From: Coprobacter sp.
GTDB lineage: Bacteria; Bacteroidota; Bacteroidia; Bacteroidales; UBA11471
Length of the DNA stretch: 39,115 bases
NCBI GenBank assembly: GCA_017462265.1
Contig: JAFTRN010000032.1
Location: 1 to 39,115, forward strand
Direction: 5' to 3'
Both the position numbers and the translations under genes were made by a program. This document shows positions 36,299 through 39,115 of the stretch, one piece after another (positions within the stretch are counted from its first letter, which is position 1; every line of letters starts with the position of its first letter). The notes under the pieces were generated by a model. The model saw nothing but the letters and a program-made list of their open reading frames with translations, ran no database searches and was not told the DNA's origin.

Positions 36299-38737
36299 AT
36301 GAAACGGACACTGGCTCTTCTTATCGCCCTGTGTGTATGTAACATTATACATGCACAAGAGTTTCCCAAAGTGATATTGCGCGGGGACTATCCCGACCCC
36401 ACGATTATGCGGGAGGGTAAAGACTATTACATGACACACTCCCCCTTTTTCTATGCACCGGGATTTCTTATATGGCATTCTCAAGACTTGATAAACTGGG
36501 AACCTATATGCAGAGCCTGTCCCGAATATGAGGGTTCGGCTATGGCTCCCGAACTACTGAAACACAATAATAAATACTACATCTACTACCCCACCCAGAC
36601 AGGCGACAATTATGTTATATACGCCGACGACATACGCGGACCGTGGAGCAAGCCCATAAAGTTGGACATCAAAGGCATAGACCCGGGACATATCGTCGAT
36701 AACGATGGTAAACGCTACCTGTTTGTAAACGACGGTTGGGTTGCTCCATTGAGCGACGACGGGTTGAAAATCGCCGGTGAGAAAAAGAAGGTATATGACG
36801 GATGGGTATTCCCTAAGGATTGGGAAACCGAGGGTATGTGGCTCGAATCGCCTAAATTGATACGGAAAAACGGATATTTCTATATGACATCGGCCGAGGG
36901 CGGAACTGCCGGTCCGGCAACCAGCCACATGTGCGTAATGGCGCGTTCCAAAAGCATATTCGGTCCTTGGGAAAATTCGCCCTATAATCCCCTTGTACAC
37001 ACATACAGCAATCGCGATAACTGGTGGTCGAAAGGTCATGGAACGGTCATCGATGATGTAAACGGTAACTGGTGGATTGTGTATCACGCCTATGCCAACG
37101 ACTACCACACCTTGGGCCGACAAACCCTGATAGAACCGTTGCAATATACGGCTGATGGGTGGTTTGCTCCCACCGACGAATATACAGTACTCACCGGTAA
37201 GCATGAAATCAGCCACGGCTTTGAATTGAACGACAAATTCATAGGGAAAGAGCTCGGTCTGCAATGGAGTTTCTGGAAAGAAAATGCCGGTGATAAAATC
37301 GACATAAAAAGAAACTGCTTACAGGTCGAGGGCAAAGGCACTACCCCTGCCGACGGACGCTTGCTTCTCCTCACCCCCGAAGATAAATATTATGAAACAG
37401 AGGTGGATGTCGAAACCGGGGATAACAGTTCCGGCGGACTGGTATTGTTCTACAACGAAAAGGCATACGCCGGAGTTACGACCAACGGAAACCACTTCAC
37501 CCTCTATCGTAACGCCGAGCATAAAGAATCTCACACCAACAATTTAGGCAACAAGCTCACCATGAGGCTAATAAACAGATGCAATCAACTGTCCATAAAA
37601 GTTGGCACACAAAGTGGTGAATGGATTACATTGGCTGAGGGTATCGATGTATCGACCATGCACCACAACACCTATAAAGGTTTCTTTGCGCTGCGTGTAG
37701 CCTTGGTGGCCACCGGCGACGGGAAAGTTAAATTCCGTAATTTCAAATATCGGAATGCCGTACCCCGAGAAGAGGATATGAGCGCCTACCTCATGGTATT
37801 TCACAAAGATGAAACTCATGGATTGTATATGGCTCTAAGTCGCGACGGATATAGTTTTACCGCCCTCAACGATGCCAACCCTGTAATCGCCGGCGATACG
37901 ATTGCCGACCAACGGGGCGTACGCGACCCACACATCTATAGAGGTCCCGACGGGGCTTTCTATCTGGCCATGACCGACTTGCACGTATTTGGGAAACGCG
38001 ACGGCGTCCGCACCACACAATGGGAACGTGATGCGAAATATGGCTGGGGAAACAATCGGGGATTGGTCTTGATGAAATCGTGGGACCTCATCAACTGGAC
38101 ACGAGCCAATATACGATTCAATGAATTGTCGGCCCAATATCAAGAAATAGGGTGTGCCTGGGCTCCCGAAATAATGTATGACGACAAAAAGGGTAAACTG
38201 ATGATTTACTATACGATGCGCTATCGCAACGAGCCGAATAAGCTCTATTACGTGTATGTAAACAATGATTTCAACCGACTGGAGTCAACGCCTCAAATAC
38301 TATTTGAATACCCCAATGAAAAGGTATCGGCCATCGACGGCGATATTACAAAAATCGGTGATAAATATCACCTGTTCTATGTCGCCCACGAAAATGGCGG
38401 CGGTATAAAACGCGCTGTATCGGAACGTTGTAACGGCGATTACACTTTTGACCCGCGTTGGTACGACTACGAGCCACGTAGCTGTGAGGCTCCGAATGTA
38501 TGGAAACGCATCGGAGAGGACAAATGGGTGCTGATGTACGACATATTCAGTATCAATCCTCACAACTTCGGATTTGCCGAGACCGAAGATTTTGTAAACT
38601 TCACCCACCTCGGACGATTCAATGAAGGCGTGATGAAAACAACCAATTTCACATCGCCCAAGCATGGCGCGGTAATACACCTCACAGCCGAGGAGGCCGA
38701 CCGCCTCGAAAAATATTGGTCCAAGAAAAATTTGTAA
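36299..38737 (+). CDS. Double GH43 family enzyme
   Basis: An 812-residue secreted glycosidase with two GH43 five-bladed propellers in one chain. Signal peptide 1 to about 20 (NIIHAQ). The first propeller (about 24-300) has the general base Asp33 in GDYPDPTIM and the general acid Glu183 in LESPKLIR, with SKGHGTVID before the end. A beta-sandwich module (about 310-490, FYNEKAYAGVTT) follows. The second propeller (about 500-805) has Asp543 in RDPHIYR, DGDITKIGDKYHLFY and Glu730 in CEAPNVWK. Both catalytic pairs are intact. GH43 enzymes act on arabinan, xylan or galactan side chains; the exact subfamily and linkage cannot be read here. ATG 36299 begins the signal peptide; a longer TTG start at 36128 is rejected. 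Confidence 0.9.
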   Translation: MKRTLALLIALCVCNIIHAQEFPKVILRGDYPDPTIMREGKDYYMTHSPFFYAPGFLIWHSQDLINWEPICRACPEYEGSAMAPELLKHNNKYYIYYPTQTGDNYVIYADDIRGPWSKPIKLDIKGIDPGHIVDNDGKRYLFVNDGWVAPLSDDGLKIAGEKKKVYDGWVFPKDWETEGMWLESPKLIRKNGYFYMTSAEGGTAGPATSHMCVMARSKSIFGPWENSPYNPLVHTYSNRDNWWSKGHGTVIDDVNGNWWIVYHAYANDYHTLGRQTLIEPLQYTADGWFAPTDEYTVLTGKHEISHGFELNDKFIGKELGLQWSFWKENAGDKIDIKRNCLQVEGKGTTPADGRLLLLTPEDKYYETEVDVETGDNSSGGLVLFYNEKAYAGVTTNGNHFTLYRNAEHKESHTNNLGNKLTMRLINRCNQLSIKVGTQSGEWITLAEGIDVSTMHHNTYKGFFALRVALVATGDGKVKFRNFKYRNAVPREEDMSAYLMVFHKDETHGLYMALSRDGYSFTALNDANPVIAGDTIADQRGVRDPHIYRGPDGAFYLAMTDLHVFGKRDGVRTTQWERDAKYGWGNNRGLVLMKSWDLINWTRANIRFNELSAQYQEIGCAWAPEIMYDDKKGKLMIYYTMRYRNEPNKLYYVYVNNDFNRLESTPQILFEYPNEKVSAIDGDITKIGDKYHLFYVAHENGGGIKRAVSERCNGDYTFDPRWYDYEPRSCEAPNVWKRIGEDKWVLMYDIFSINPHNFGFAETEDFVNFTHLGRFNEGVMKTTNFTSPKHGAVIHLTAEEADRLEKYWSKKNL

Positions 38738-38756
38738 AAAATAATTGGGGTTCTCG

Positions 38757-38788
38757 GTTGGATAATTGAAAAAGAGTTTTTACCTTTG
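38757..38788 (+). promoter_or_regulatory. Promoter of tRNA-Ser
   Basis: TACCTTTG (38781-38788) with GTTG (38757-38760) at a 20-nt spacer; the tRNA starts 26 bases after the box. Confidence 0.65.
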
Positions 38789-38813
38789 TCGCCGAATTTG
38801 AGAACGACCTCAT

Positions 38814-38900
38814 GGAAAGATGCCGGAGTGGTCGATCGGGACGGTCTCGAAAACCGTTGTACTCGTAAGGGTACCGAGGGTTCGAATCCCTCTCTTTCAG
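38814..38900 (+). tRNA. tRNA-Ser (CGA)
   Basis: An 87-nt class II tRNA with a long variable arm, anticodon loop CTCGAAA (anticodon CGA) and a T-arm with GTTCGAATC. Six of seven acceptor pairs are sound, but position 1 is G opposite A72. Discriminator G as for serine tRNAs. CCA not encoded. Confidence 0.92.
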
Positions 38901-38903
38901 CAG

Positions 38904-38937
38904 AAAAGACTTGCAATGCGATTGCAAGTCTTTTTTT
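38904..38937 (+). terminator. Terminator of tRNA-Ser
   Basis: A perfect 14-bp inverted repeat (38904-38917 with 38921-38934) with a 3-nt loop and T-run. Confidence 0.92.
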
Positions 38938-39012
38938 ATTGTTCGATAAATGATAATAATTACCGCTTTAAGATGGCTCAGTAGCAAAAAGGTGTGGGAA
39001 TAAAAAAATTGT

Positions 39013-39020
39013 TATCTTTG
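39013..39020 (+). promoter_or_regulatory. -7 box of the transposase gene
   Basis: TATCTTTG fits TAnnTTTG and lies only 7 bases before the ATG, so the mRNA would have almost no leader. Confidence 0.55.
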
Positions 39021-39027
39021 TATTCAT

Positions 39028-39115
39028 ATGGAAACAAAGATATTAGAACAATTAGCTAGCGTTGTGCTTCCCAAAGAGATACTTGACCGCTTTGCGATAG
39101 TAAAAATAGAGACCG
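39028..39115 (+). CDS. ISAon1-type transposase, N-terminal part
   Basis: The first 29 codons of a gene that runs off the window. The product starts METKILEQLASVVLPKEILD, which resembles the N-terminal region of ISAon1 family transposases of Bacteroidales (LPSEIL-like motif then a strand with FAIVKIE). No catalytic residue lies in this part. Call is from motif memory and is limited by the short length. Confidence 0.6.
   Translation, partial: METKILEQLASVVLPKEILDRFAIVKIET

Larger units (their letters stand above)
38972..39115 (+). mobile_element. Left end of an ISAon1-type insertion sequence (cut by the window edge)
   Basis: About 35 bases after the tRNA-Ser terminator the sequence changes to GATGGCTCAGTAGCAAAAAG and then GTGTGGGAATAA, which looks like an IS terminal inverted repeat followed by a transposase promoter. 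Exact left boundary is not certain and the right end is outside the window. Confidence 0.5.

Overview
The window is a chromosomal stretch of a Bacteroidota bacterium, almost certainly order Bacteroidales. The evidence is a hybrid two-component regulator of the HTCS type, a C-terminal sorting domain of the type IX secretion system, DUF6562/fimbrillin-like, DUF3078, DUF4924, DUF1599, DUF1593 and DUF5686 proteins, an ISAon1-type transposase start, AT-rich starts without Shine-Dalgarno sequences, and repeated TAnnTTTG promoter elements. The genus cannot be fixed from the sequence alone; a Barnesiella- or Coprobacter-like gut or oral lineage is a guess.

Layout. 1-2.6 kb: a surface lipoprotein with a fimbrillin/DUF6562-like front and beta-helix repeats. 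2.7-12.5 kb: a pectin locus with a T9SS-exported PL11 rhamnogalacturonan lyase, a convergent PL1 pectate lyase, a divergent HTCS sensor-regulator, and a lipoprotein phosphatase/nuclease-like gene directly behind the regulator. 12.5-15.3 kb: murF, an M24 aminopeptidase and tRNA-Asp. 15.3-18.3 kb: an M28 peptidase, a DUF3078 protein, a 54-residue rubredoxin and tRNA-Gln. 18.3-19.6 kb: plsC and a tRNA cluster (Gly, Gly, Leu, Leu). 19.7-23.6 kb: a reverse-strand operon DUF1599 - DoxX-like/TpiA fusion - SPOR - folE. 23.7-26.6 kb: a second carbohydrate pair (DUF1593 lipoprotein and CE12 rhamnogalacturonan acetylesterase). 26.9-32.5 kb: guaA, then an operon of a Mur-ligase relative, DUF4924, rfbD and prfC. 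32.6-36 kb: a DUF5686 outer-membrane protein and a CYTH protein. 36.0-38.7 kb: a broken secreted-protein remnant and a double-GH43 enzyme. 38.8-39.1 kb: tRNA-Ser and the left end of an insertion sequence.

How it fits together. PL11, PL1, CE12 and GH43 enzymes form a kit for the rhamnogalacturonan and arabinan parts of pectin, with HTCS as the likely local sensor. The genes are scattered among housekeeping genes and no SusC/SusD pair is present in the window, so this is not a classical polysaccharide utilization locus.

No clearly new defence system, CRISPR array or prophage was found. The most unusual items are three altered housekeeping proteins: an in-frame DoxX-like/triosephosphate isomerase fusion, a short GMP synthase whose glutaminase domain has lost its catalytic cysteine region, and a Mur ligase relative without an ATP-binding P-loop. 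All three rest on motif reading without alignment searches.
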